64,000 bases of DNA from Frateuria_A sp035695185 (GTDB lineage: Bacteria > Pseudomonadota > Gammaproteobacteria > Xanthomonadales > Rhodanobacteraceae): assembly GCF_035695185.1 (NCBI RefSeq), contig NZ_DASSES010000219.1, forward strand, positions 1 to 64,000, read 5' to 3'. Shown here piece after piece: positions 33,141-43,629 of the stretch; position 1 is the first letter of the stretch; each line of letters begins with the position of its first letter. The notes beneath the pieces were generated by a model. The model saw only the letters and a list, made by a program, of their open reading frames with translations. It did not search any database and was not told the DNA's origin. The translations under genes and the position numbers were made by a program.

Positions 33141-33755
33141 ATGCCCAAGGCGCTCAGCCCGCAGGAGACCGAGGCCTTCCGCGAACGGATCTGCCAGGCC
33201 GCCGCGCGGCTGTTCGTGGAGGAAGGCCCGGGCGCCGTCAGCATGCGCCGCATCGCCGCCGAACTCGGTTGCGGCACGATGACGCCGTACCGCTACTTCG
33301 CCGGCAAGGAGGAGATCATCACGGCCGTGCGTACCCGCGGCATGCACCGCTTCTCCGAGGCGCTGGAGCGCGCGCTCGACAGCCCCGGCGACGGCCGCAC
33401 CCGCAGCCGGGCGGTGCGCGATGCCTACATCGCCTTCGCCCGCCGCGAGACCGACACGTACCGGTTGATGTTCGAGTACCCGGAGACCCATCGGGACGAC
33501 CCGGCGTACCGGGAAGCGCACGCGCGCATGTGGCGCACGATCGCCGCCCACGTGGAAGTGCTCACGGCCGAAGGCGCGGTCGAGGCGGATGCGCCGATCC
33601 TCGGCCACCAGATCTGGGCCGCGTTGCACGGGGCCGTGATGCTGGAGATCGCCGGCCTGCTGCCCGAAGGCTACGACGCCGCGTCGCTGCACACCCGCAC
33701 CGCCGGCACGCTGTTCGAGGCGGCGCGGCCGCAGCGCCCGACGACCGGCAGCTGA
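33141..33755 (+). CDS. TetR/AcrR-family transcriptional regulator
   Basis: 204 residues, MPKALSPQETEAFRERICQA. Helix-turn-helix at about 15-65 (GAVSMRRIAAELGCGTMTPYRYFAGKEEI), then an all-helical ligand domain. The ATG is placed two bases past the hydrolase stop; the longer open frame on this strand belongs to the hydrolase region. Co-transcription with the hydrolase suggests it controls that gene; ligand unknown. Confidence 0.92.
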   Translation: MPKALSPQETEAFRERICQAAARLFVEEGPGAVSMRRIAAELGCGTMTPYRYFAGKEEIITAVRTRGMHRFSEALERALDSPGDGRTRSRAVRDAYIAFARRETDTYRLMFEYPETHRDDPAYREAHARMWRTIAAHVEVLTAEGAVEADAPILGHQIWAALHGAVMLEIAGLLPEGYDAASLHTRTAGTLFEAARPQRPTTGS

Positions 33756-33779
33756 GCGCAGGTCGGTGCCCATCCGCGC

Positions 33780-34631
33780 TCACTTCCCGCGCCGGCGTCC
33801 ATCCGGTGGGTGCAGCGCCCACACCATCACGTAGCTGATCACCATCAGCAACAGCCACGAACCGAGCTTGCCCGGCGGCACCATCGACCAGCCATGCCGT
33901 TGTGCCGGGTAGAGCCAGGCGCGGCTGAAGGTGCCCACGTTCTCCGCCAGCCAGATGAACAGCGCCACCAGCACGAAGCCGACCAGCAGCGGCATGCGCC
34001 GGTGCACGCGGCGGATGCGGTAGTGCACCCAGGTGCGCCGGAACAGCAAGGCCAGCGCGACGAACAGCAACGCCCGTGCATCCGGCAGGTAATGATGGGC
34101 GAAGAAATTGAGGTAGATCCCGAACGCCAGCACGGCGGCGGGGGCCAGGCGCGGGTGCCCGGTGAAACGGAAATCGAACAGCCGCCAGGCGCGCGCGATG
34201 TAGCTGCCCACCGCGGCGTACATGAAGCCGGAGAACAGCGGCACCCCGCCCAGGCGCAGCAGCGATGCCTCCGGGTAGGTCCAGGAGCCCACCGCGGTCT
34301 TGAACAGCTCCATCAGCGTGCCGACCACGTGGAACAGCGCGATGACCCGCGCCTCGCGCGGGGTTTCCAGCCCGCTGGCGAGCAGTGCGAGCTGGATGCC
34401 CAGTGCGGCAAGGGTGAGGAAGTCGTAACGCGCCAGCGGCGCGCCCGCCGGATACCAGCGCCAGGTCGCCAGCAGCAGCGCCACCATCAGTCCGCCGAAC
34501 AGGCACGCCGAGGCCTGCTTGATCCCGAAGCAGGCGAACTCCACCAGGAACACGACCCAGCGCCGCCGCGGCTGCCACCACAGGCGGCGCATGATGGCGG
34601 GACGGGGCATCGAACGATCGGTCAGGGCCAT
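33780..34631 (-). CDS. DUF817-like polytopic membrane protein
   Basis: 283 residues from MALTDRSMPRPAIMRRLWWQ. About eight hydrophobic helices fill the protein. Short conserved-looking loops are TLMELFKTAVGSWTYPEAS, VPLFSGFMYAAVGSYIARAW and FFAHHYLPDARALLF. I recall this pattern from the DUF817 family, whose function is not established. Ribosome site weak; a second ATG lies 7 codons in. Convergent with the TetR gene and divergent from the aldo/keto reductase. Confidence 0.72.
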   Translation of the reverse strand: MALTDRSMPRPAIMRRLWWQPRRRWVVFLVEFACFGIKQASACLFGGLMVALLLATWRWYPAGAPLARYDFLTLAALGIQLALLASGLETPREARVIALFHVVGTLMELFKTAVGSWTYPEASLLRLGGVPLFSGFMYAAVGSYIARAWRLFDFRFTGHPRLAPAAVLAFGIYLNFFAHHYLPDARALLFVALALLFRRTWVHYRIRRVHRRMPLLVGFVLVALFIWLAENVGTFSRAWLYPAQRHGWSMVPPGKLGSWLLLMVISYVMVWALHPPDGRRRGK

Positions 34632-34781
34632 CGGCGCTTTCCCAGGAGGCGACGCGCCAGCCTCGCCGGGCCGGGTGGCACGGCGGTGGCGCCCACGGGG
34701 CAGCGCGGGTGCGGATCGATGGCTTGCCGTGGACGCGCCAGCTGCTATACCGGTCGCCTCGCACCGCGCCGGAGGGATGTC

Positions 34782-35779
34782 ATGCAAGCACGCACACTCG
34801 GCCGCCATGGCCCGCAGGTCTCGGCCCTGGGCCTGGGCTGCATGGGCATGTCCGATCTCTACGGCGAGGCCGACCGCGGCGAAAGCATCGCCACCGTCCA
34901 TGCCGCGCTGGAAGCGGGTGTCACCCTGCTCGACACCGGCGACTTCTATGGCATGGGCCACACGAGCTGCTGCTGGCCGAAGCGCTCGCCGGCCGGCCGC
35001 GCGACAGCTACGTCCTGAGCGTGAAGTTCGGCGCGCAGCGCGGGCCCGACGGCGCCTGGCTGGGTTACGACGCCCGGCCACAGGCGGTCAAGAGCGCGCT
35101 GGCCTATACGTTGCGCCGCCTGCGCACCGACTACGTGGACATCTACCGGCCCGCCCGGCTGGACCCGGCCGTGCCGGTCGAGGACACCGCCGGCGCCGTG
35201 GGCGAGCTGATCCAGGCCGGCTACGTGCGCCACTTCGGGTTGTCCGAGGTGGGTGCCGATACCCTCCGCCGCGCCCACGCGGTCACGCCGGTGGCCGACC
35301 TGCAGATCGAGTACTCGCTGATCTCGCGCGGCATCGAGGACGCGATCCTGCCGGCCTGCCGCGAACTGGGCATCGGCCTGACCGCCTACGGCGTGCTCTC
35401 GCGCGGGCTGATCAGCGGGCACTGGTCGAAGGACCGCCAGCCGCAGCCACGTGATTTCCGCCAGCACAGCCCGCGCTTCCAGGGCGCCAACCTCGGGCAC
35501 AACCTGGAACTGGTCGATCGCCTGCGCGCGCTCGCCCGGTCGCGCGGTGCCAGCGTCGCGCAGCTGGCGATCGCCTGGGTGCTGGCGCGGGGGGACGACA
35601 TCGTGCCGCTGGTCGGCGCCCGGACCCGGCCACGGCTGGAGGAGGCGCTCGGCGCGCTGGCCGTGTCACTGGGCAGCGACGACCTGGCCGCGATCGAGGC
35701 GGCGGTGCCACCGGGCGCCGCCGCCGGCGAGCGCTACGCTCCCGCCCAGATGGCGATGCTCGACAGCGAAAGGCGCTGA
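34782..35779 (+). pseudogene. Aldo/keto reductase, disrupted by a -1 frameshift
   Basis: MQARTLGRHGPQVSALGLG begins after GGAGGGATGTC at 34782 and reads to DTGDFYGMGH. At 34959-34964 the sequence CACACGAG has one A fewer than the expected CACAACGAG (His-Asn-Glu), so the frame shifts. The remainder continues in the next frame from ELLLAEALAG to MLDSERR. Repaired length is about 332 residues. The Tyr/Asp of DFYG and the Lys of VLSVKFG are intact; the usual His is replaced in IYRPARLDP, as in some relatives. It is either a real mutation, a sequencing error or, less likely, recoding. Confidence 0.8.
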
Positions 35780-35892
35780 GGCGCAGCCCCCGCGTACGGC
35801 TTGAACGCCGGGGCGGCGGCCGCCATGTCTCCCACCTGACCGCGGCCCTGCGGCAACGGTGCCCGCACCTGCGGCCGGACCGGCCGAGCCGC

Positions 35893-35898
35893 TATACT
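35893..35898 (+). promoter_or_regulatory. Possible -10 element (TATACT) of ettA
   Basis: TATACT stands out in a GC-rich spacer 70 bases before the ettA ATG. No good -35 hexamer is seen at the matching distance, so this is a weak candidate. Confidence 0.3.
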
Positions 35899-35967
35899 GA
35901 ACGTTTATCGACGCCCTCGCCCTGCCCGCTGCCGCGGGCGGCCGCGGCGTACGCCTCCGGAGGTTCC

Positions 35968-37626
<1,659 letters not shown>

Positions 37627-37646
37627 GACCGCTTGCCCCTCCGACC

Positions 37647-37687
37647 TGCTCCCTCTCCCCGCCGGGGAGAGGGCTGGGGCGAGGGGC
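37647..37687. repeat. GC-rich palindromic repeat between ettA and pyrF
   Basis: CTGCTCCCTCTCCCCGCC then GGGGAGAGGGCTGGGGCGAGGGG. The CTCTCCCC-GCC-GGGGAGAG core is a perfect 8-bp stem. Almost identical to the unit at 14702-14740, so a recent copy of the same family. It lies 20 bases after the ettA stop and could act as a transcript-end hairpin. Confidence 0.7.
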
Positions 37688-37749
37688 CGGCCCGGCCCGG
37701 CAGCACCATCGAGCGAAAGACAACTACACGACCAGCGAGGAGCCGCCCC

Positions 37750-38580
37750 ATGCACTTCATGCAGTCCCTGCACCAGGCATGGCAGCGCAATGACTCCCTC
37801 GTCTGCGTCGGCCTCGACCCCGAGCCGGCCAAGTTCCCCGCCCACCTGCGCGACGACTCCGACGCGGTCTACACCTTCTGCCGTGCCATCGTCGACGCCA
37901 CCGCCGACCTGGTCTGCGCCTACAAGCCCCAGATCGCCCACTTCGCCGCCCTGCGCGCCGAGGACGCGCTCGAGCGCCTGATCACCCACATCCACGACGC
38001 CCACCCGGGCATCCCGGTGATCCTCGACGCCAAGCGCGGCGACATCGGCTCCACGGCGCAGCACTACGCCACCGAAGCCTTCGAGCGCTACCGGGCCGAC
38101 GCGGTCACCCTGAACCCGTACCTCGGCCGCGACTCGATCCAGCCGTTCCTCGACCGGGCCGACAAGGGCGTGATCCTGCTCTGCCACACCTCCAATCCTG
38201 GCGCCGCCGACCTGCAGGACCTGATCGTCGAGGGCCCCGCTGGCGAGCGCCTCCCGCTCTATCAGCACCTGGCCCGCACCATCGCCCGCGACTGGAACGG
38301 CAACGGCAACTGCGCACTGGTGACCGGCGCCACCTGGCCCGAACAACTGGCCCAGGTGCGCGCCCTGGTCGGCGACATGCCCCTGCTCGTCCCCGGCATC
38401 GGCGCCCAGGGCGGCGACGTCGAGGCGGTCCTGCGGCACGGCCGCGCCGCCGATGGCGCCGGCCTGATGATCAGTTCCTCGCGCGCCATCCTCTATGCAG
38501 GCCACGACGAAGACTTCGCCACCGCCGCCCGCGGAGCCGCCCACGCCCTGCGCGACCAGATCAACCGCTGCCGCACCTGA
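37750..38580 (+). CDS. pyrF: Orotidine 5'-phosphate decarboxylase (type 2)
   Basis: 276 residues from MHFMQSLHQAWQRNDSLVCV; GAGGAGCC precedes the ATG, whereas the upstream open frame is repeat-derived. PyrF decarboxylates OMP to UMP, the last step of de novo pyrimidine synthesis. VGLDPEPAKFP, VDATADLVCAYKPQIAHF and the catalytic DAKRGDIGSTAQHYA (Asp-x-Lys) are intact, with VPGIGAQGGDVEA near the C-terminus. The length and DAKRGDIGSTA match the long type-2 enzymes. Confidence 0.95.
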   Translation: MHFMQSLHQAWQRNDSLVCVGLDPEPAKFPAHLRDDSDAVYTFCRAIVDATADLVCAYKPQIAHFAALRAEDALERLITHIHDAHPGIPVILDAKRGDIGSTAQHYATEAFERYRADAVTLNPYLGRDSIQPFLDRADKGVILLCHTSNPGAADLQDLIVEGPAGERLPLYQHLARTIARDWNGNGNCALVTGATWPEQLAQVRALVGDMPLLVPGIGAQGGDVEAVLRHGRAADGAGLMISSSRAILYAGHDEDFATAARGAAHALRDQINRCRT

Positions 38581-38965
38581 CGCACGACCCGAGCCGGCCA
38601 GGACCTCGCCGTGGCCCGGCGACACCCGGGCCGGCCATCCCGCGGCCTCCTGGTCGCGACGGATCAAAGCCCGACTCCGCCGTGGGCTGTCGATCGGTAG
38701 CTGGCGCAGGCGGCAAGCCGCCCGCGAGCCACTGCCCCATGGTGAAGCTTGACGCTGCCGCCTGCGCACCGGAGTATCCGGGCCCATGCCCCGGTCCGGG
38801 GATTACCAAGCGCCAGGCCCATGGAGAGCTCACGACATACCCCCGACCCGGGACATGCCGTGCTCCGCAGTCTGGCTGTGCGCTGATCGATCAGGTCGTG
38901 CCTGGCCATCCGGGCGGCGACACGCGCCGCGCAAGCAGGTTTTCCGGCGAAGGAAGGAGGGTCTG
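38581..38965. other. 385-base gene-poor spacer after pyrF
   Basis: No gene with family-like features was found. It contains GGCCCGG-N5-CCCGGGCC near 38613 and a TA-poor stretch rich in CCGGG words, but no terminator with a T run. The last ten bases (AGGAAGGAGG) are the ribosome site of the next gene. Confidence 0.4.
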
Positions 38966-39346
38966 GTGCACCGGGAGAAGGTCTGGGAAGCCATGTCATA
39001 TGCCTGGACAGAGGTCGGGCTTGACCCGGCCGGGTTCCGGCAATTCGCCCGCGACGCCGAGCTCTCGCCCCAGGATCAGCCGGCTCTGTTCCATGTCGTG
39101 TTCTGGCAGGTATGCGGAGCCTTTGCCGTCGAGACCTCGCTGGCTCTCATGCTGATGGGAGTGACGCTGCCGGACTGGTTCTTCCCCGAGCCCGCGGAGA
39201 AGGTTGCGCGCTGGCTAAAGCGGCCACTGCCGTATTCGCTTCTGAACCCGCTCTGGCTGGTGGGCTACCCGCTGTCCTGTCTTCGGGTCGCCAGCTACTG
39301 GTACCGGTTGCGCAAGGCGGCCACCGGCCTCGCGCGAGCCGTCTGA
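38966..39346 (+). CDS. Hypothetical small protein with C-terminal hydrophobic segments
   Basis: 126 residues. I chose the GTG at 38966 because AGGAAGGAGG sits five bases upstream; the frame is open 60 codons further but shows no coding feel. It reads HREKVWEAMSYAWTEVGLD, then LFHVVFWQVCGAFAVETSLALMLMGVTL (one hydrophobic helix) and LNPLWLVGYPLSCLRVASYWY (a second). Ends basic. Codon use is like the neighbours. I do not recognise a family; probably a small inner-membrane protein. Confidence 0.65.
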   Translation: MHREKVWEAMSYAWTEVGLDPAGFRQFARDAELSPQDQPALFHVVFWQVCGAFAVETSLALMLMGVTLPDWFFPEPAEKVARWLKRPLPYSLLNPLWLVGYPLSCLRVASYWYRLRKAATGLARAV

Positions 39347-39516
39347 GGAACCGGGCGCCCGGCCCACTGCCCAGCCAAGCGGGAGCGGAATCCCGGGCTA
39401 CCGCGTCCGCGGATACGGCTTCTCGTGCAGCACTCCAGTGCCTGGTAGAGCCCGGCGGTGGCGTGGCTTCGATGTTCAACGGGCAATGTGCAGCGGTGGC
39501 CGGCGGCGCGGCGCCC

Positions 39517-39798
39517 TCACAACTGGCCGAAGATCTCGGCCATGACTGAATCGCCCCGCTTGTAGTGCGGGCCCGGCGCGCCGAAGTGCCCGTCCAGCAA
39601 GGCCAGTTCGGCCATCTGGGCGACGTCGAACAATCGCTCGATCGGGCGGCCACCATTGACCTGGCAGCCACGGAGCAACTCGGTTCCCCGGTGGCCCCTG
39701 CCGTGACACTGGGGCTCCACGACCCGCAGGCTGCCGTGGTAGATGAAGCGCAGCGGTCGCCGTTCGAGGATGGCCTGGTCGATGAGGGCGTTGGGCAT
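39517..39798 (-). CDS. Small WYL-like-domain protein
   Basis: 93 residues from MPNALIDQAILERRPLRFIY; GAGGTACCCGCC precedes the ATG. The pattern AILERRPLRFIYHGSLRVVEPQCHGRGHRG followed by ELLRGCQVNGG resembles the single WYL-like domain found in small stand-alone proteins. Those domains are thought to bind ligands; no DNA-binding part is present here. Function unknown. Convergent with the hypothetical gene to its left. Confidence 0.65.
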   Translation of the reverse strand: MPNALIDQAILERRPLRFIYHGSLRVVEPQCHGRGHRGTELLRGCQVNGGRPIERLFDVAQMAELALLDGHFGAPGPHYKRGDSVMAEIFGQL

Positions 39799-39882
39799 GG
39801 CGGGTACCTCATGCGCACGCGCCACCCGGGGCACCGGTGGGCGCGTGGACACTAGCCTGCGCCCGTGCGCGTGGAGACCGGG

Positions 39883-41058
39883 TCAGCTCACCGCAGTCGC
39901 TTCAGGGCCCGGACCCGGCACGGGCTGCGCCCGGCGCCTGCGCAGCCAGCGCTCGCACGGCACCGACCACCCGCGAGCGACCACCACCCCGAGCCCCCAG
40001 CACAAGCCGAACGCCGGCAGGTACCACAGGAAGCCCAGGCGCGCGTCGGCACCGCTCCATCGAAAGACCCGCACCAGTGCGAATACCACGAACATGTGGC
40101 TCAGGTAGATCTCGTAGCTGAGCCGGCCCCAGTGGCACAGCCAGCGCAGGCCACGCGGCACGCGGGGTGGTTGGCGCCGGAAGGCGAGCAACAGCGCCAG
40201 GGTCGAGCCGGTGAGCAGCAGCATCACGCCTTCGTGGAGCCATGGCCAGAGCCAGTGTCCACCCAACGTGGCGCCGATCAGGCCGAGCGCACCGGTCCAG
40301 CGCAAGAGGCGCCAGGCGAGCGGGGACATGCGTGGGTCGCGGGCGAACCACAGCGCCCCGAGCACGCCGGTGGCGATCGCCGCCATGCCCGGCAGGTAGG
40401 CCTTCTCCTGCCAGATCTCGTTGCCGCCGAGTGCGGCGCGGGTCCAGGGCAGCGACAGCGCCAGCGCAAGCAGCAACGGCACCAGCGCCCAGCTGCGCCG
40501 CACCAGCAGGCAGGCCAGCGGAAAGCCGAGATAGAAGGCCTCCTCGATCGACAGCGACCACAGCACGTCCCAGCTACCCGGCAAGTAGCCGGCATGGCCT
40601 TCGTACCAGTTCAGGTGCAGGCCCAGCGCCGCGAGCAACGCGCGCCCCAGCGACTGCCCCTCGCGATGGATGGTGTAGTCCGGCATCCCCATGACGTGCA
40701 GCACGGCGAGTACCGCCAGCAGCGCGACCAGGCAGGGGACGATCCGCGCGAAGCGGCGGGCGTAGAACGCTTTCGGATCGATGCCGGCCAGACTGCCCCA
40801 GCGTCCCAGCGCGTTGCCCGCGATCAGGAAGCCTGAGATCACGAAGAACACGAACACCGCCTCGTAGCCGTTGTAGTTGAGGGCCTGAAGCAACCGCACC
40901 GGCAGCACCTCCGCCAGCGCGGTGGCCTTCAGCGGGATACGCATCGGCAGGCCCAGGTGGTTGAGCAGCACGAACACGATCGCCAGGCCGCGCAGCAGGT
41001 CGATGCCGGCGTTTCGAGGGATCGCGTGCCGCGCGTCAGCCATAGTGCTTGAGCTCAC
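39883..41058 (-). CDS. Acyltransferase family 3 (OafA/YrhL-like) membrane protein
   Basis: 391 residues. Starts at GTG 41058 (AAGGACGAGG upstream) or ATG 41043. About ten transmembrane helices; family signatures: GIDLLRGLAIVFVLLNHL with the catalytic-region His, YEAVFVFFVISGFLIAGN, YARRFARIVPCL, WSLSIEEAFYLGFP and LSYEIYLSHMFVVF. These enzymes O-acetylate or otherwise acylate surface sugars. Acceptor unknown. It overlaps the 3' end of yhhQ by 8 or 23 bases, so the two are probably co-translated. Confidence 0.9.
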   Translation of the reverse strand: MSSSTMADARHAIPRNAGIDLLRGLAIVFVLLNHLGLPMRIPLKATALAEVLPVRLLQALNYNGYEAVFVFFVISGFLIAGNALGRWGSLAGIDPKAFYARRFARIVPCLVALLAVLAVLHVMGMPDYTIHREGQSLGRALLAALGLHLNWYEGHAGYLPGSWDVLWSLSIEEAFYLGFPLACLLVRRSWALVPLLLALALSLPWTRAALGGNEIWQEKAYLPGMAAIATGVLGALWFARDPRMSPLAWRLLRWTGALGLIGATLGGHWLWPWLHEGVMLLLTGSTLALLLAFRRQPPRVPRGLRWLCHWGRLSYEIYLSHMFVVFALVRVFRWSGADARLGFLWYLPAFGLCWGLGVVVARGWSVPCERWLRRRRAQPVPGPGPEATAVS

Positions 41059-41788
41059 CCTCGTCCTTCAGGCTGAACGGGGTGAAGTGGGTGTGCTCGT
41101 CGTAGGTGTCCACGCCCTCGCGCGACTTGAGGAAGCCGACCACCGCGTAGGTCAGCGGGGTGAACACCACTTCCACCGCGACCTTCATCGCCCAGTTGAA
41201 GGCGATCACCTTGACGATGGTCTGGCCCTCCCAGATGCCGGTGAAGGCGATCGGGTAGAAGGTCAGGCTGTCCACGCCCTGCCCGACCAGCGTCGAGCCG
41301 ATCGTGCGCGTCCACAGCATGCGGCCGCGCGTCCACAGCTTCATGCGTGCAAGTACGAACGAGTTGGCGAAGTCGCCCAGCCAGTAGGCGACGATCGACG
41401 CCAGCGCGATCCGCCAGGTGCCGCCGAACACGACTTCCAGCGCCGGCTGCAACTGCGCGTTGAAGGGCTCGGCCGGGCTGGGCGGCATGCGGATGATCGC
41501 CTGCGACATTGCCGTGGCGAAGACCATCGCGCCGAAACCTGCCCAGATCGCGCGGCGCGCGCGGGCGTAGCCGTACACCTCGGTCAGCACGTCGCCGAAG
41601 ATGTAGCTGACCGGGAAGAACAGGTTGCCCGCGCCGAAGGACAGCGCGCCCAGCACCGGCAAGCTCACCGTGCAGACCTTGGCCGGCCCGATCAGGTTGG
41701 AACACAGCAGCACGGCGACCATGCCGCCGACCAGCAGGTCGTAGTAGCGGAAGCCGCGCAACGGCGCGGCGGGTGCGGATGGTTGCAT
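41036..41788 (-). CDS. yhhQ: Queuosine precursor transporter (VUT family)
   Basis: 250 residues, about six transmembrane helices. Starts MQPSAPAAPLRGFRYYDLLV. Family features: LLCSNLIGPAKV, NLFFPVSYIFGDVLTEVYGYARARRAIW, DFANSFVLARMKLWT and VGQGVDSLTFYPIAF. YhhQ imports 7-cyano- or 7-aminomethyl-7-deazaguanine for queuosine synthesis. The window also has queC and queE, so the cell may both make and salvage the precursor. Precedes the acyltransferase. Confidence 0.9.
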   Translation of the reverse strand: MQPSAPAAPLRGFRYYDLLVGGMVAVLLCSNLIGPAKVCTVSLPVLGALSFGAGNLFFPVSYIFGDVLTEVYGYARARRAIWAGFGAMVFATAMSQAIIRMPPSPAEPFNAQLQPALEVVFGGTWRIALASIVAYWLGDFANSFVLARMKLWTRGRMLWTRTIGSTLVGQGVDSLTFYPIAFTGIWEGQTIVKVIAFNWAMKVAVEVVFTPLTYAVVGFLKSREGVDTYDEHTHFTPFSLKDEGELKHYG

Positions 41789-41840
41789 GGAGCCCCCGGG
41801 CAGTGGAGCGCCAAGGATACGGGCCGGCTTGCGGTGCGTG

Positions 41841-42122
41841 CTACGGGCGCACGTCCACGCCGCGCCAGAACGCCACGCGTCCGGCGATCTCCGCCGCGGC
41901 GGGCTTCGGATCGGGGTAGTACCAGGCGGCGGCCGGGTTGACCGCGTCCCCGACCACCACGTCGAAGTAGCTCGCCTCGCCCTTCCACGGGCAGGTGCTG
42001 TGGTGGTCGCTCGCGCGGAAGTGCTCCATGCGCAGGGAACCCGGGGGAAAGTAATGGTTGCCTTCGACCACGACGGTGTCGTCGCTGTCGGCCAGCACCG
42101 CGTCGTGCCAGATCGCGCGCAT
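41841..42122 (-). CDS. DUF427 domain protein
   Basis: 93 residues, MRAIWHDAVLADSDDTVVVE. The family motifs are VVEGNHYFPP, ST-CPWKGEASYFDVVVG and AAWYYPDPKPAA..IAGRVAFWRGVDV. DUF427 proteins are small cytosolic beta-barrel proteins without an assigned reaction. 3 bases after the def stop, so it is co-transcribed with def. Confidence 0.9.
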   Translation of the reverse strand: MRAIWHDAVLADSDDTVVVEGNHYFPPGSLRMEHFRASDHHSTCPWKGEASYFDVVVGDAVNPAAAWYYPDPKPAAAEIAGRVAFWRGVDVRP

Positions 42123-42125
42123 CGC

Positions 42126-42662
42126 TCAGTCCTCCGTCATCGGTTGCCCGGGAAACAGCACGTCGGTGAAGCCGAACTTCGAAAAGTCGGTGATCCGCGA
42201 GGGATACAGCCGCCCGATCAGGTGGTCGCACTCGTGCTGTACCACGCGGGCATGGAAGCCCTCGGCGGTGCGGTCGATCGGCTGGCCCCTGGGGTCCAGG
42301 CCCTGGTAGCGGATCAGCGAGAAGCGGCTCACGGCGCCGCGCAGGCCGGGGACCGAGAGGCAGCCTTCCCAGCCTTCCTCCAGGTCCTGCGAAAGGGGCA
42401 ACACCAGCGGATTGAGCAGGATCGTGCGCGGTACCGGCGGCGCCTCCGGATAGCGCCCGGACTGCTCGAAGCCGAAGATCACCAGCTGCAGGTCGACGCC
42501 GATCTGGGGCGCGGCCAGGCCGACGCCGCCGGCCGCCTCCATGGTGTCGAACATGTCCTGGATCAACTGGTCCAGCTCGGCGCTGCCGATCATCCCGGCC
42601 GGCACGCTGGGCGCGACGCGGGTCAGGCGGGGGTCGCCCATCTTGAGGATGTCGCGGATCAT
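42126..42662 (-). CDS. def: Peptide deformylase
   Basis: 178 residues. Removes the formyl group from nascent N-terminal methionine. The three metal motifs are intact: GVGLAAPQIG, EGCLSVPG and QHECDHLIGRLYP (HExxH form). The C-terminus (SRITDFSKFGFTDVLFPGQPMTED) is a modest extension. It is not the usual def-fmt pair: neighbours are a DUF4197 gene upstream and DUF427 downstream, so it may be a second copy. Confidence 0.94.
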   Translation of the reverse strand: MIRDILKMGDPRLTRVAPSVPAGMIGSAELDQLIQDMFDTMEAAGGVGLAAPQIGVDLQLVIFGFEQSGRYPEAPPVPRTILLNPLVLPLSQDLEEGWEGCLSVPGLRGAVSRFSLIRYQGLDPRGQPIDRTAEGFHARVVQHECDHLIGRLYPSRITDFSKFGFTDVLFPGQPMTED

Positions 42663-42691
42663 CGAAGGCCTCGCGAGTCGGTGGGTCGGAG

Positions 42692-43465
42692 TCAGCGGCT
42701 GCCGAACACTTTCTTCAGCAGCTCGGTCGTGCGGGCCGCGGGATTCTTGCGGATGGCCTGTTCCTGTTCGCCGATCACGGTGAACAGCCCGTCGATCGTC
42801 CGCGCGGTCACGTAGTCGTCCAGGTCCAGCGGACTGCGCTTGTCGCCGCCACCGCCCAGCGCGCCGAGCATGCCGCCGAGCTCGCCACCGCTGGCGGACG
42901 TGAATGCCTTGTACTTCTGCGTCACGCCGACGCGGTCGGTCGCGTCGGCGACGATCGGCCGGATGCGCGCGGTCAGCGCATCGCCGGCGACGCGGCGGAA
43001 GAAGTCGGTGGCGGCGTGGTCGCCGCCGGTCAGGATGCCGCGCGCGTCCTGCAGCGTCATCTTGCGGATGGCGTCGCCGAAGATGTCGGCCACCTGCGGC
43101 ACGGCCTTTTCCGCGGCGCGGTTCATGCTGAGCTGGAAGGCGTCGACCTTGTCGCCCTGGCCCAGCTTGCGGGCAAGCTCGCCGACCTGCTGCAGCTTAC
43201 CCGGCAACGGGATGCGCACCTTGGCGTTGCCCCAGAACCCGTCGGTCCGTCCCAGCGAATTGATCGCATGGGTGGTGCCCTTGGCCAGGGCCTCCTTCAG
43301 GCCCGCGGCAATGTCGCTGCTGGGCAGGCTGGCGCCGCGCCTGGCATCGCTGGCGTGGGTGCCCTGCTTGAGCTGCTTGAGCAGGTCATCGAGCTGGCCG
43401 CCGGCGACTACCGGCGACGCGGCAACGGCCAGCAGCAGGCCGAGGCAGACAGGATGCAGGCGCAT
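42692..43465 (-). CDS. DUF4197 exported protein
   Basis: 257 residues from MRLHPVCLGLLLAVAASPVV, with a signal peptide ending near VVAGG. The mature part is helical: LKEALAKGTTHAINSLGRTDGFWGNAKVRIPLPGKL, ILTGGDHAATDFFRR and SPLDLDDYVTARTIDGLFTVIGEQE. These match the DUF4197 family, exported proteins of unknown function. In-frame upstream codons are not coding-like. 29 bases upstream of def. Confidence 0.85.
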   Translation of the reverse strand: MRLHPVCLGLLLAVAASPVVAGGQLDDLLKQLKQGTHASDARRGASLPSSDIAAGLKEALAKGTTHAINSLGRTDGFWGNAKVRIPLPGKLQQVGELARKLGQGDKVDAFQLSMNRAAEKAVPQVADIFGDAIRKMTLQDARGILTGGDHAATDFFRRVAGDALTARIRPIVADATDRVGVTQKYKAFTSASGGELGGMLGALGGGGDKRSPLDLDDYVTARTIDGLFTVIGEQEQAIRKNPAARTTELLKKVFGSR

Positions 43466-43629
43466 GGGGTTTCTCCACGTCGGGATACGCCCGAGTTTAC
43501 GCGGGCGTCCCGGCCCGGGGCGTGATCGTGTCGGCTCACCGGGCTCGGCGCGACAGAGCTGCAACGCTCCGGGCATTGACCGGCCGCCGGCACGGGACGA
43601 CCCTTGCCGGACACCGTCGAGGAGAAGCC

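Noticed and set aside
35893..35935. Strong sigma-70 promoter for ettA
   Set aside because: TATACT is good but no -35 hexamer is found at 16-18 bases, so only a weak -10 candidate is reported.
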